64,000 nt of DNA from Paraphaeosphaeria minitans (GCA_015832175.1 WJXW01000013.1:1674001-1738000); one strand, 5' to 3'. Positions 24,649 to 35,416 are shown, counted from the stretch's first letter. Numbers and translations are program-made. The notes: a model not told the origin generated them from the sequence alone.

Positions 24649-24841
24649 TATTATAGGCTAGCTTTAGAGAATAAATAGAACTGTAAGTGCTAAAATATAA
24701 AGAATAAATTCTAGGTATTAAGTCTCTATAGGGGGGTGTGCTACTTATAAGAAGAGTTTTCCTTAGTAGGTCTACTTCTTTAGGGTAGTTCCTTTCCTTA
24801 AGATCCTTCCAAAGGCTGGGGCTATGCCCCAGCCCATTACA
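24649..24841 (-). repeat. GypB 5' LTR (copy 1)
   Basis: 193 bp, TATTATAGGCTAGC to CCCCAGCCCATTACA. It keeps the 21-bp inverted repeat near 24817-24837. Confidence 0.92.
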
Positions 24842-25261
24842 GCTAAAGAAGGGGGATAAAGTATATCTACTTACAAAGAACCTTTAAACTTAGAAAAAAA
24901 AACACAAGAAACTAGATTATATTAAGGTTAGACTATTTTACATTTCTAAGCAAATATCACTAGTAAACTATAAGTTAGAACTACCGCTAGATATAAAGAT
25001 ACACCTAGTATTCCACGCATTACTACTAGAACTAGTAGACCCTAATACACTAGTTAAAACCACCTTCTACTACCAGACTAAGGAAGAAAATAAATTTAAG
25101 GTTAAAAGAATTCTAGAATATAATTAGCATAACAACACGTACCTCGTTAAATAGAAAGGTTACCCACATAGCGAAAACACCTAGGAACTAGAGAACAATC
25201 TAGGAAACTGTTAGTAAAAGATTAAAGAATTCCACTAGAAATATAAACATACCTAGGAGAA

Positions 25262-25732
25262 TTGCAGTACTAACGCTATAGTGTTTACTATGTTAAGTGT
25301 TAACTACATTACTGTAGAGTAACTAACAGTCGCTGTAGTAGTAGAATAATTAATAGTATCCACATTTACGTCCTTACTATCTGCAGTTATTTCTATAGCT
25401 AGATATAATATCTTCTTATAAGCACGCTCTTTAGCCTAAGCTAGTATCTTCTTATTTCATAATAACTATACTATTAGGAGAGATAACGCTTTCTTATCCT
25501 CCTTAACCTTCTTCTTATACTCCTTACAAGTCTTATCTAGTAACAACTAGCTTATATTTACACATAAACAACCTAAGCAAATACATTTAGAACACTTTAA
25601 ACCTAAACCTAGTATAACATAGTAAATAGAACCTTTAAAACTGTAATTAATATAAGGGCTCTCTACAGTAATATTAGCTTCTTAGATCTTATAATATAAT
25701 TAATGTTTTTAAATAGTAAAGTTGCTAGGTAT
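25262..25732 (-). pseudogene. GypA copy 1 antisense Cys-rich ORF relic
   Basis: Same antisense reading frame as described in detail for GypA copy 2 (29034-29504), in the 0.6 kb between the chromodomain and the 3' LTR. Here the start codon has mutated (ATG to ATA, plus-strand TAT at 25730-25732) and several Gln codons are stops. Its presence in three independent GypA copies argues that the frame belonged to the ancestral element. Confidence 0.55.
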
Positions 25733-25825
25733 AATGCTAATAGATGTACTTATAGTAAATAGGGTTAGCAGAACAGCTTACGTAATAATAGCTAAGATTT
25801 AAATATATAATTTAGGACAAATTTG

Positions 25826-25842
25826 TAAAAGAGAGGGGATAA
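25826..25842 (+). promoter_or_regulatory. GypA polypurine tract
   Basis: AAAAGAGAGGGGATAA directly before the 3' LTR, a classical plus-strand primer site. It is conserved in copy 4 (AAAAAAGAGGGGATAA before 56499) and in reverse in copy 2 (28924-28940). Confidence 0.85.
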
Positions 25843-26272
25843 TATTAGGATCTAAAATCTATATAATAGTAGGAAGCTAGTTTTATACCTAGTAGGCGCG
25901 TAGTAAGGATTAAGCGGGGACTTAATACTAGCTACGCCTCAAACAAAAGAGTTATATAACTACTCTCTATAGAGCGCTTAATTACTCTATGTAGAGTATA
26001 ATATACGTAACTGCTCTCTACAGAGCGCTCTCTATAGAGCGCTCTCTACAGAGCAGACTTTACTTAGTATATAAGAACGCGAGGATAGACTCTTTATACT
26101 TATGTTTAATCTGTTTATTAATCTATTATTTAGATTCTAGCAGACTAAATTATTAACTTGTTACACTTTGTAAGATACTATTGTATTAATAAGACCTTCT
26201 ACCTTCTGTAAGTACTCCTGCCCAAGAACCAACCTTAACCCTTTAGGACTAGCTACCCTCTTGGATTTAACA
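25843..26272 (+). repeat. GypA 3' LTR (copy 1)
   Basis: 430 bp, TATTAGGATCTAAAATC to TTGGATTTAACA. Same length as the 5' LTR; differences are transitions. Confidence 0.93.
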
Positions 26273-26543
26273 TGTGTCTGCGTTTAGTTATTGCTAGTTT
26301 AATTGTACGACGTGTTTTTTAGGGTTGTAAGGGGGTTCACTATCTTTTTTCTTTTCTATAGAATAGCTTAGACTAGATTGTACGACTCTTTATAGATATA
26401 CGCACTTTGTTTCTGTTTATTATATAATCTAAAATTCGATCTCTAGTAAAGCTAATAATTCAGAGCCTACGTATCTAGCTTATAGGGCGCTCTGTCTTTA
26501 GACCTTACTAGTTTATAGTTAATTAAAATTAACTACTAATTAG
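26273..26543 (-). other. GagC copy 1 5' leader
   Basis: Sequence between the 5' LTR and the small first ORF of GagC, orphaned by GypA copy 1. It begins with TGTGT, the target duplication of GypA. It holds one copy of the roughly 115-bp block that is duplicated in GagC copy 2 (42784-43013). Confidence 0.75.
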
Positions 26544-26780
26544 TATAGGTTTGGCTTAATCTACAATTAAGAATTAAGGGTTAATAGTATACTATTATAT
26601 AAAGAGTAAGAAGTAGGTTTAATTAATTATGTCTAGTCTATTATACAAAGGGGCACTAAGGACCTTATAAAGTCTCTGCCTCTTAGTGCTAACTTAGGTA
26701 GTGGGTCCTTATGCGGGTCCCTATAGGTAGGTAGGCCCCTACTTTACTTAGTGCTACTTATACGATAAACTGTACGGACA
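26544..26780 (-). repeat. GagC 5' LTR (copy 1), short form
   Basis: 237 bp, TATAGGTTTGGC to TACGGACA, one copy of the 74-bp block. It matches 10119-10356 except for transitions and small gaps. Confidence 0.85.
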
Positions 26781-28454
26781 CTAATTATATTTTAGATTAA
26801 TAAGTAGTAAGTAGGGAGACTAGGAGCTAGAAATAAAGGTAATAAAAAGGGCTAAAGCCTTTTACGCTACTCTATTAGAGGTCTTCTACCTATTTAAAGA
26901 AGTTAATATAACTAAAGAGGTAAATACTACTAGGACTAGGGTAGTAGAAAAGAGCTCTTAGAAATAATAGTACTAACTAGGTATTAAAAGAGTTATAGGG
27001 GCTAGAGTAAGTAAACTAGTATTAGGTCCTTAAACAAGAGACCTTTAGGAAAGAAGGGTTAGAATTAACTCGTAGCTATAAATTAGATAATTCTGCCTAA
27101 AATCTTCTTTATAGTAATTAATAATAATAAATAAGTCCTATAAGTAGTAGTTATAGAACTAAACTAAAGGGCTTCTAAACCTACTAAAATAATAGAAAAG
27201 AGTATTATCTAAGCTATACTAGAAGCTAAGGCTACTAGTAAAAAGAAAAGTGCTTAGATAGCCCCTACTCCTCTATTAGATAAAGAGCTAGTTATACTTA
27301 TTAATAGTTTCAATACTAATTCTATCTTAATAGCAGGAGTAACCTAAGAAGTAAGACGTATCATAGTATAATTAATATTTTCTTAAAATAAACTATATTT
27401 AAAAGTCTAGTAACTACTCTTTAGGAAGGAAAAGAAGCTTAATAACTAATTAGGTAGAAGCAAATTAGGAAATGTCTTTATAGGGACATACTAAAGATAG
27501 GGTTTAGAAGAAAAATAAAGTTACGACTACCTTTAAGAATCTACTATTCTATTAAAAATAATAATAGGGAAGTTACGCCCTAGCCTATATAAGATTGTAT
27601 AAGGGAACGCTCCATAGAGTACCTAATGTAGTATTAGAAAAGTATAAGATGGATATATAGAAGAAGCTAATAAAGTTAACCTCTAAAGTTAAACTAAACT
27701 AGAGGAACTTAATATGCGCTACCTTTAGGTATAGTATATATAGTAATCGCCTAAAGCGCTTTCACTAGTATACTCTAGATAATAAGGCCTAGGTACTAAA
27801 GGGAAGGATAAGAATTATACTTAAGTACTTTCTAATTAACTTTAAGACCCTACTTCTAAAGCTACTTAAGCTACTATAGTATTAAAATATTAAAAAGGGA
27901 AAAGAGTATAGTAATTCTAGCTTAAAAGTTAAAAATAGCTCTATACGAACTAGAAAAGTAAAGTTAAGGAAAAAACTCTAATATACTATTATACTGCTTA
28001 TATAGACAAGAAGTATATTACTAAAGGTAGTTATTTTAAAGAGAGTAGAGGTATTAGATTTTAATATTATATTAAACTAGCCTAGTTCTTTCCTAATATA
28101 GAATTAGAAAAGCTAACTATAACTAGTTAGTAGAAAAGAGTAAGGAAGAATTAGAAAAGTAAAGTACTTAATAGGATTTTAAAGAAATTAATATAGGAGA
28201 ATAAAGGAGATAGATAGATAGTATAAAGAAAAAAATAATAAAAAGTACCTAGTTACTAGCTAAAAATATATTAGGGTACTAATTATTATCCTTTTTATTA
28301 TTAATAGTTATATTATCTGTATAGTAGTAGCTAGACTACTAAGTATTTAGAAGTTAGGACTCTATAGAGCTAGAGGCCTTAGTTACGTTAGACTAAGAAA
28401 GAGATCTAGTATATTTTTAGGTAGCCTAATTAATAGATTACTAATAAGGTAAGA
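26781..28454 (+). pseudogene. unidentified coding relic, segment 3
   Basis: Resumes after GagC copy 1. With the insertion and one CTAAT removed, the frame joins KASTNLKYKIG to Q-L-YFRLI, then ELEIKVIKRAKAFYATLLEV, FYLFKEVNITKEVNTTRTRV and EKSS up to about 26960. Farther on the best frame is uncertain. Two alternatives remain plausible, with segments such as VPNVVLEKYKMDI near 27620-27660 and RVLIIILFIINSYIICIVVA near 28275-28335, a possible hydrophobic helix. It runs into GypA copy 2 at 28455. No family recognised; the whole relic would have encoded well over 800 residues unless it contains more than one gene. Confidence 0.4.
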
Positions 28455-28923
28455 TGTTAAATCCAAGAGGGTAGCTAGTCCTAAAGAGTTAAGGTTAGTT
28501 CTTGGGCAGGAGTACTTATAAAAGGTAGAAGGTCTTATTAATATAATAGTATCTTGCGAAGTGTAATAAGTTAATAATTTAGTCTGCTAGAATCTAAATA
28601 ATAGATTAATAAACAGATTAAATATAAGTATAGAGAGTCTATCCTCGCGTTCCTATATACTAAGTAAAGTCCGCTCTGTAGGGAGCGCTCTGTAGAGAGT
28701 GGTTACGTGTGTTATACTCTAGTACAGAGTAATTAAGCGCTCTATAGAGAGTGGTTATATATATTATGCTCTAGTATAGAGTAATTAAGCGCTCTGTAGA
28801 GAGCAGTTATATAACTTCTTTATTTAAGGCGTAGCTAGCCCTAAATCCCCGCTTAATTCTTACTACGCGCCTACTAGGTACAAAACTAGCTTCCTGCTAT
28901 TATGTAGATTTTAGATCCTAACA
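28455..28923 (-). repeat. GypA 3' LTR (copy 2), long form
   Basis: 469 bp, TGTTAAATCCAAGAGG to TTAGATCCTAACA on the plus strand. It contains two 53-bp units of the type AATTAAGCGCTCT...AGAGAG at about 28680-28810. Confidence 0.93.
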
Positions 28924-29033
28924 TTATCCCCTCTCTTTTATAGATTTGTCCTAAATTATATATTTAGATCTTAGCTATTATTACGTAAGCTATTCTACTA
29001 ACCCCACTTACTATAAGTACGTCTGTTAGCATT

Positions 29034-29504
29034 ATGCCTAGTAACTCTACTATTTAAAAATATTAATTATATTGCAAGATTTAAGAAGCTAATATTATTG
29101 TAGAGAACCCTTATATTAACTATAGTTTTAAAGGTTCTATTTACTATATTATACTAGGTTTAGGTTTAAAGTGTTCTAAATATGTTTGCTTAGGTTATCT
29201 GTGTGTAAATATAAGCTAGTTGTTACTAGATAAGACTTGCGAGGAGTATAAGAAGAAGGTTAAGAAGAATAAAAAGGCGTTATCTCTCCTAATAGTGTAG
29301 TTATTATAAAATAAGAAGATACTAGCTTAGGCTAAAGAGCGTGCTTATAAGAAAATATTATGTCTAGCTGCAGAAATAACTGCGGATAGTAAGGATATAA
29401 ATATAGATACTATTAATTATCCTACTACTACAGCGACTGTTAGTTACTCTGTAGTAATGTAGTTAACGCTTAATATAGTAGATACTATAGCGTTAGTACT
29501 ATAA
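29034..29504 (+). pseudogene. GypA antisense Cys-rich small protein relic (best copy)
   Basis: On the strand opposite to pol, between the chromodomain and the 3' LTR, ATG 29034 opens a frame of 156 codons ending at TAA 29502, broken by eight RIP-type stops. Visible pieces are MPSNST, INYSFKGSIYYIILGLGLKC and KCSKYVCLGYLCVN, then a basic helix-forming stretch (DKTCEEYKKKVKKNKKALS, NKKILAQAKERAYKK) and an acidic/Ser-Thr tail. Restoring Cys where Tyr arose by G-to-A gives a spaced-cysteine pattern (CxxC...C...CxxC...C) followed by a coiled-coil-like segment, suggesting a small zinc-binding protein. I recall many short fungal hypothetical proteins beginning with a similar PNSTIQKY segment. The function is unknown. 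The same frame exists in copies 1 and 4. Confidence 0.6.
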
Positions 29505-29539
29505 TCCTCCTAGGTATATTTATATTTCTAATAGAATTC

Positions 29540-32500
29540 TTTAATCTTTTGCTAACAGTTTCCTAGATTATTTTTTAGTTTCTAGGTATTTTCGCTATAT
29601 AGGTAACCTTTCCACTTAACAAGGTACGTGTTATTATACTAATTATATTTTAGAATTCTTTTAACCTTAAATTTATTTTCTTCCTTAGTCTAGTAGTAGA
29701 AGGTAGTTTTAACTAGTGTATTAGGGTCTACTGGTTCTAGTAGTAATACGTGGAATACTAGGTGTATCTTTATATCTAGTAGTAGTTCTAACTTGTAGTT
29801 TACTAGTGATATTTACTTAGAAATGTAAAATAGTCTAACCTTAATATAATCTAGTTTCTTATGTTTTTTCTTCTAAGTTTAAAGGTTCTTTGTAAGCAGA
29901 TATACTTTATCCCCCTTTTTTAGCTAAGGTGCTATTTTTCGTTTTTAATTTTAGTATAAAATTAATTACTACTAAGCTTTCTTCAGATTTTCTTAGAGTT
30001 GTTAGTGTATTTTCTTTATATTTTCTATTATATTTATAGCTTCTTTTACTTTAATTGTTATAGGAAATTATTAGTTAAAGAGATGTAGGTCTCTTCTATA
30101 GTTTACATAGAATAGTGTATATCCTAATACTGCTAATACTTTATTATTATAGGCTAACTATGCTATAGGTAGTAATAAAACCTAGTTATTCTTCTAACTA
30201 TTGCAGTAGATGCGTAGGTACGTTTCTATAGTTTAGTTTATACGTTCTGTCTGTCTGTCTGTTTATAAATAGTAAGCTGTTAATAGTTTTTGTTTTGTTC
30301 TAAGCAGTGCTATAAGCGTTGTCTAATAATTTAATGTAAAGAGCTTATCTCTGTTACTAATAATTGTTTTTAGAATTCTGTAGTGTCTAATTAGTTAGTC
30401 TAAGATAAGAAAAGCAAGTTCCTTTACTGTTATTCTTTTAAGGTATAGAATAAGCTTAATATACTTAGTTAGTTAGTAGACTATTACTAGTATACTATTA
30501 TATTTAATTCCTGTTGTTAGATTCTTAGAGTTTAGAATTTTTATAACAAAATCTATAGTAATATCTTTTTATAGTGCTATTAGTATTCTAATTGCTTACA
30601 TCTCTTTATATTTGAGATGTGTACTGTATTTATTTCTCTAGCATTCTATATATTTGCGGATATAAGTTATTACAGCTTCCTTAATTCCTTTAAAGGTGTA
30701 ATTCCTTTAGATAAGTTCTATTGTTTTTGTAATACCTAGGTATCTATATATAGGGTTATTATAGTATTGTTAGATAATCTTGGTCTGTAGATGTTCTAGA
30801 ACTTCTTAGTTAATTACTAAAAGTTAATTTAGTTCTGCTATTAGTTCTAGAGATTTATTTTTAGCTTTGCAAAGGATTGCAGAGAAGGTTTTTGCCTTTT
30901 CTCTTACTAGATTACTTTATTAGCTAAGAGCGTCTACTTTGCTATTTTCTTTTCTAGCTATATAGATAATTTTAAACTTGTATTACCCTATAGTTTGTAA
31001 CTATCTTTATTGTTATAGCGTAAGTTCTTTTATTGTTGTAAACCTTAGAAGGTTCTTATAATTTGTGTAGATTTCTAGCGTTAAGTAACTAAGTAGGTAA
31101 ATCCTCTAGTGCTTTAAGGCTTTAATAATAGCGTAGAGTTCCTTATTATATATATTGTATCGTGTTTTAGTGTTATTAAATTTATATAAGTAATAGGTAA
31201 TTAGGTGCTATTTGCTGTTATGTTCTTATTTAGTGTAAGCGCCTAGTGCAAGATCGCTAGTGTCTGTTTTAAAGTATAGTAGTTTATCGCTTCTAAAATA
31301 AGTAAGGATAGGTTCTATAATATATGCTGTCTTAAGGAGTTAGAATAATATTCTATACTTATCTGTCTATTTAAAGGGTACGTCCTTTTTTATAAGATTT
31401 ATTAAAGGTATTATAACCTTTACGTAATCTTGGATAAATTGTTAATTAAATCTATAGAATCCTAAGAATTCTTGGATATTTTTAGCTGTCTTTGGTATTA
31501 GCTAGTTCTTAATGTATTTAACTTTACTTAGTGCTATCTTAATTCCTTCTGTAGTAATAATGTGTCCTAGGAATTTAAGTTATTTAACGTTAAACTTATA
31601 TTTCTTAAGTTTAATATAAAGGCGTGCTTTGTCTAGTGCTTTTAGTACTGTTTATACATACTTAGTGTGGTCTAATTTGTTTTTAAAAAGACGAGGATAT
31701 TGTCCATATACGCGATAATAAATATTTCTAGATATTTATAGAGTACGTTGTTAATAAGCGCTATAAAAGCTGCTAGTGCGTTTATAAGTCTAAAAAGCAT
31801 AATCTTATATTTAAATAGTCTATAGCGTAATTAAAACGCTATTTTCTATTCTTTACCTTTCTTAATTTGTATAAGGTGGTAACTGTCTCTTAGATCTATT
31901 ATTATAAATATCTTGGCTTAAGATAGTTAATTTTGTAACTCTATAATATTTAGTAGTAGATATTAGTTTTTTATTATTATGTTATTAAGTTGTTAGTAGT
32001 TAATGTATAGTTTGTCTAATCTATCCTTTTTCTTAATAAACATAAAAGGGCTTACTGCTAGTAACTTTAATAGTTGTATATATCCTTTTTTAAAGTTTGT
32101 CTTAATAAAATTACGTTCTTTAAGGAGTTCTTCTCCTATTTTACTATATAGTAGTGTAAAGGGTGGCGTCTTCCCTTCTTTTAGGTCTATTGTAAGATCC
32201 TAGGGTTAATGTTTAGGTAGGTTTACTTTTCCTTCCTTTTCTATAAATATGTGTGTCTATTTCCTATACTCTCTTAGTAAGGTAAGAGGTGTACTATTGT
32301 TCTTCTTCTTACGCTTCTTAACCTAGTGGTTCCTACCAGCGTCTATTAAGGTGTATTTCTGTTTTTTAACTATCTATCGCGGTATTATGTTATTAATAAC
32401 TCCCTTATCTACTATTATTTTTAGTTAATGTATAGGCTTTGCTTATAATATATAATTACAGCGTTTAAACAATATTTTCTTTATACCCTAGTTAATCTAT

Positions 32501-32930
32501 AGGTTGTGTATTATTAACTAAGGTAATCCTAAGACTAACTTATACTTAGATTCTAGTAAGATATCTAAGGTAAGTTCCTCTCTATGTCCTTAGACTGTTA
32601 TTATAGTAGTAACCTCCTAGTATATTTAAGGTGTCTTAGGCATTAGGGATCTATTTATAACATAGATAATATAGGGTACTTTTTTCTCTAATATTATAAG
32701 TCCTACTTATCTTACTATCTAATAAGATATAAAGTTCCTTTCTACTCCTAAGTCTATAAGAGCTTAAGCCTATATTCCTTTAAGCTATACTAGTAGCTTA
32801 ACTAATACTATACTTACTATAGTATTTAATTTAATAAAGGCGTTTTCTTGTCTAAGTTTAGGCCTAAAAAAGATATCTGTTTATATAGGTTATAGTCAAG
32901 TTCTAGTGCCTAGTATACGCTTCTAAGTAT
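29540..32930 (-). pseudogene. GypA copy 2 Pol relic
   Basis: Minus-strand Pol collinear with copy 1. Protease is near 32750 (LVDLGV-like). RT contains IAYMDNILVF, the complement of 31689-31727, where YIDDIL is expected. RNase H is near 31240-31300. Integrase lies at about 30750-29950 with the TERINQT-like segment near 30245. The chromodomain is at about 29690-29560, just before the antisense ORF region. Several CpG-containing codons survive (ACGCGATAATAA at 31708), so mutation is somewhat uneven. No frame is open. Confidence 0.85.
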
Positions 32931-34640
32931 CTACTTTTATTATTATTTTTAAGTACATAGCTTATGTAGATTATCTTCTTCTTCTTCTTGTAAGGATGTT
33001 CTTCTATTTTTCCTCCTATAGTCTTTACTATTCCTGTGTACTAGTTAAATTAGTAGCTCTATTATTACTTCTTATATAGGGTAGTTTGTAAAGCTGTCTA
33101 AACGTTTAGCTATGTAGTAGTATTTACAGTCTTAGTTTAGACACGTATACTAGTATAGTTATATATAGTCTTTATTAATAAGTATATTACAGCATTCGTT
33201 ACCCTTTAGCGTAAGGTAAGGAAAGTATTTTACTTATTATTTATTCTAGAGGTGTTTGTTATAAGCTGTAATAAGGTAGTCTGTTTATATCTATCTACAG
33301 CGTAGTTTCTTTCTAGGTTGTTTCTTATTCTCCTCTTTCTCTACCTTATATTATGTGTATATTAGTTCTTCGCAATGCGTCTATATACAGAATTAGTGTG
33401 TAGGATTTTAGTGGTCTAGGTAGTACTTTAGTACGTAGTCTAACTTTTTATTTTTATAGGGTTGTATTCCTTTTAGTGCCTAGTAGGGTTCTATATAGTT
33501 CTAAACATTTAGTTTATACTTAGGTGATATAGGGTTGTCTTTTTCCTACCTATTTTATAGGTAAAGAGTAGAAGATCTTAGTATCTCTTCTACGTCTTCT
33601 ACGTTGTAGTATACGTTAGAGTTGTCTTCTAGATCTTTATATAATTATAAGTTAGGTAAATCTAATTGCTTACTTTATTCTAGTATAATACGTTAGTAAC
33701 TAAATAGCGTTATAATAACTTCCTATTCTTTATTAGGTTCTTAGTCCTTAATAGTTAGTATATTTAACTTAGTTTAATAGACTTTGTTCTTTAATCTATA
33801 GTTTCTAGCTATATGGCCTAGTTTGCTATATGTAAAGCATTTACAGGTCTTAGTTATTAGTTATTAACTTCTATTAGAGACACGTTTATTAGACTACTTA
33901 AGGCCTATTCTTCCTCCTTTTCCTTTACCTAAGTAGTTAAACTAGACGTTTTCTATTAGTTTATATCTCTAGTAGTTCTTTAGCTGTTACTTTTAGATAA
34001 TTCTAAAAGGGTTCTTATAAACTACTTTTACTAGTTATCTAAAGCTTATTGCCCTAGGGTTTTAGTAGAGCTCTTGTTACAATAAAAACTATTCTTTATT
34101 AATTTTAATAGTTTCTTTGTATAGTTCTTTAAGGTTAGTAATTTGCACACTACTACGTAAGAGTTCCTTACGTAGTTTCTATTTAAGTCCTTGTCTATAT
34201 ATATCTTAGAGAGATTTATTATTCTAGTTAAGCTACACAGTATATCTATAAAACTTAGCTATATACTTAGCTACTAATTATTTCTAAATTATAGTCTAAA
34301 TCTTTGCTTTTGTAATAGAGTCCTTGTTAGTAATTCTAAAGAGTTATTTAAGGCATTTTTTAAAGTTATTATAATTTTTAATAATATTAACTGTATTGGC
34401 GTGCTTGTTTACGTAATTATTGTTATTATTATTATAGTCTATTCCTAGGTACTTTTTAAGGTAGGGATAGATTTATAATCCTATATCTCTTTATATGTAT
34501 ATTACTGCGAAGATAACCTTCTTTTTGTCTTTAAGAGGTTTGTCTAAGTTAAAGAAGTAGAAGTCTAACTAAAGAATCTAGACGTTAGTTTAAGATTATT
34601 TACTAAAGTAGAGATTAGGTTTATATACCTTACTACTATC
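32931..34640 (-). pseudogene. GypA copy 2 Gag relic
   Basis: Minus-strand Gag homologous to 12975-14800. The zinc knuckle (complement of about 33800-33850) reads KCFTYSKLGHIARN, with the second Cys (TGT) now Tyr. The AAT/ATT repeat encoding the Asn run appears at about 34420-34435. The basic stretch before the knuckle is also recognisable. Stops are of the RIP type. Confidence 0.8.
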
Positions 34641-34723
34641 CTTTATAGGAGTAATTTTAGCGGCACCTAAAGCTGTAGAAGAGGTAGGAGTTTATAAAGT
34701 ACTTATGTTAAAGGTGTTTAAAA

Positions 34724-35192
34724 TGTTAAATCTAAGAAGGTAGCTAGTCCTAAAGGGTTAAGGTTAGTTCTTAGGCAGGAGTACTTATAGAAGGTAGAAG
34801 GTCTTATTAATATAATAGTATCTTATAAAGTATAACAAGTTAATAATTTGGTCTACTAGAATCTAAATAATAGATTAATAAACAGATTAAATATAAGTAT
34901 AGAGAGTCTATTTTTACGTTCCTATATACTAAGCAAAGTCCGCTCTGTAGGGAGCGCTCTGTAGAGAGCGGTCACATATATTATACTCTAGTACAGAGTA
35001 ATTAAGCGCTCTATAGAGAGCGGTTACATATATTATACTTTAGTATAGAGCAATTAAGCGCTCTATAGAGAGTAGTTACGTAACTTTTTTATTTAAGGCG
35101 TAGCTAGCCCTAAATCCCCACTTAATCCTTACTACGCGCCTACTAGGTACAAAACCGGCTTTTCGCCATTATGTGGATTTTAGATCCTAACA
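34724..35192 (-). repeat. GypA 5' LTR (copy 2), long form
   Basis: 469 bp, TGTTAAATCTAAGAAGG to TTAGATCCTAACA. Same doubled 53-bp unit, at about 34940-35080. Confidence 0.93.
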
Positions 35193-35416
35193 TAAGAGAG
35201 AACTAGAATAAGAATACTAAGAGTAAATAAACTAAAACAAATAGCTAGGGCTAAAAAGAAGTATTCTTTCTAGTAGAAGAATCTAGCCGTATAAGTAACC
35301 TAGGACTAGGCGATTTATAATTAGAGCTATAATAAGAACCCCCTTAAGCTAGAGGACTAAAACCCTAAAATAATAAAGTACTACTAAGAGGAGACTAAAA
35401 GAAACTTCTAAAAGAC
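35193..35416 (+). pseudogene. unidentified coding relic, segment 4
   Basis: Short continuation after GypA copy 2, starting with the TAAGA duplication and ending where the GypA copy 3 LTR begins. A stop-suppressed frame can be followed (KEVFFLVEESSRISNLGLGD near 35260-35310) but the family is not recognised and the segment is too short to support more. Confidence 0.3.

Larger units (their letters stand above)
17703..24841 (-). mobile_element. GypB copy 1, full-length Ty3/gypsy chromovirus
   Basis: 7139-bp element in reverse orientation inside the integrase region of GypA copy 1. LTRs of 193 bp are 17703-17895 and 24649-24841, and a perfect duplication GCTAA occurs at 17698-17702 and 24842-24846. 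Minus-strand coding order is Gag, PR, RT, RNase H, INT, chromodomain, and about 1.8 kb follow before the 3' LTR (left). The LTR contains a GGGGGG run (GTCTCTATAGGGGGGTGTG) and a short inverted repeat near its end (GGCTGGGGCTATGCCCCAGCC). Confidence 0.93.
14801..25240 (+). pseudogene. GypA copy 1 Pol relic (PR-RT-RH-INT-chromodomain), interrupted
   Basis: Protease ALVDLGVGKNFI at 14858-14893 corresponds to a D-S/T-G active site with the middle residue now Leu. RT runs about 15420-16080 and keeps VYIDNILVFSK at 15908-15940, where the second Asp of YIDD has become Asn. RNase H is about 16340-16720 with IDAS at 16357-16368. Integrase starts near 16850 with a decayed HHCC zinc site (His to Tyr), then IDFITG near 17066, SNRDKLF near 17262 (Asp to Asn) and HEQTERINQT near 17360. 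GypB copy 1 interrupts at 17702, and the frame resumes at 24847 with KKGDKVYLLTKNL. The C-terminal chromodomain lies at 25096-25215 (YLVKQKGYPHSENTQELENN; Q for Trp twice). Chromodomains steer integration to heterochromatin. Confidence 0.9.
12468..26272 (+). mobile_element. GypA copy 1, full-length Ty3/gypsy chromovirus, split by GypB copy 1
   Basis: Complete element, forward, with two 430-bp LTRs (12468-12897 and 25843-26272) and a perfect duplication TGTGT (12463-12467 and 26273-26277). It is inserted in GagC copy 1 and itself carries GypB copy 1 (17703-24841) with its GCTAA duplication. Subtracting GypB and one GCTAA leaves 6661 bp, exactly the length of GypA copy 4. Coding order is Gag, PR, RT, RNase H, integrase, chromodomain. 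All frames are broken by RIP-type stops. Confidence 0.94.
10119..26780 (-). mobile_element. GagC copy 1, gag-only LTR element, split by GypA copy 1
   Basis: Reverse-oriented non-autonomous LTR element in two pieces, 10119-12467 and 26273-26780, separated by GypA copy 1. LTRs are 10119-10356 and 26544-26780, each starting TATAGGTT and of the short 238-bp type. A perfect duplication CTAAT flanks it (10114-10118 and 26781-26785). The interior is collinear with GagC copy 2 (42379-45384) but much more strongly mutated. There is no room for RT or integrase between the LTRs. Confidence 0.88.
28455..35192 (-). mobile_element. GypA copy 2, full-length Ty3/gypsy chromovirus
   Basis: 6738-bp element in reverse orientation inserted in the unidentified relic. 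LTRs of 469 bp are 28455-28923 and 34724-35192, with a perfect duplication TAAGA (28450-28454 and 35193-35197). Both LTRs are 39 bp longer than in copies 1 and 4 because they carry one extra 53-bp unit and one fewer 14-bp unit in U3. Because both LTRs share this, it was already in the parent element. Coding order on the minus strand is as in copy 1. Confidence 0.94.

Noticed and set aside
32003..32203. 66-codon plus-strand open frame in GypA copy 2
   Set aside because: It is the antisense shadow of the RT/PR region; the homologous frame is broken in copies 1 and 4.
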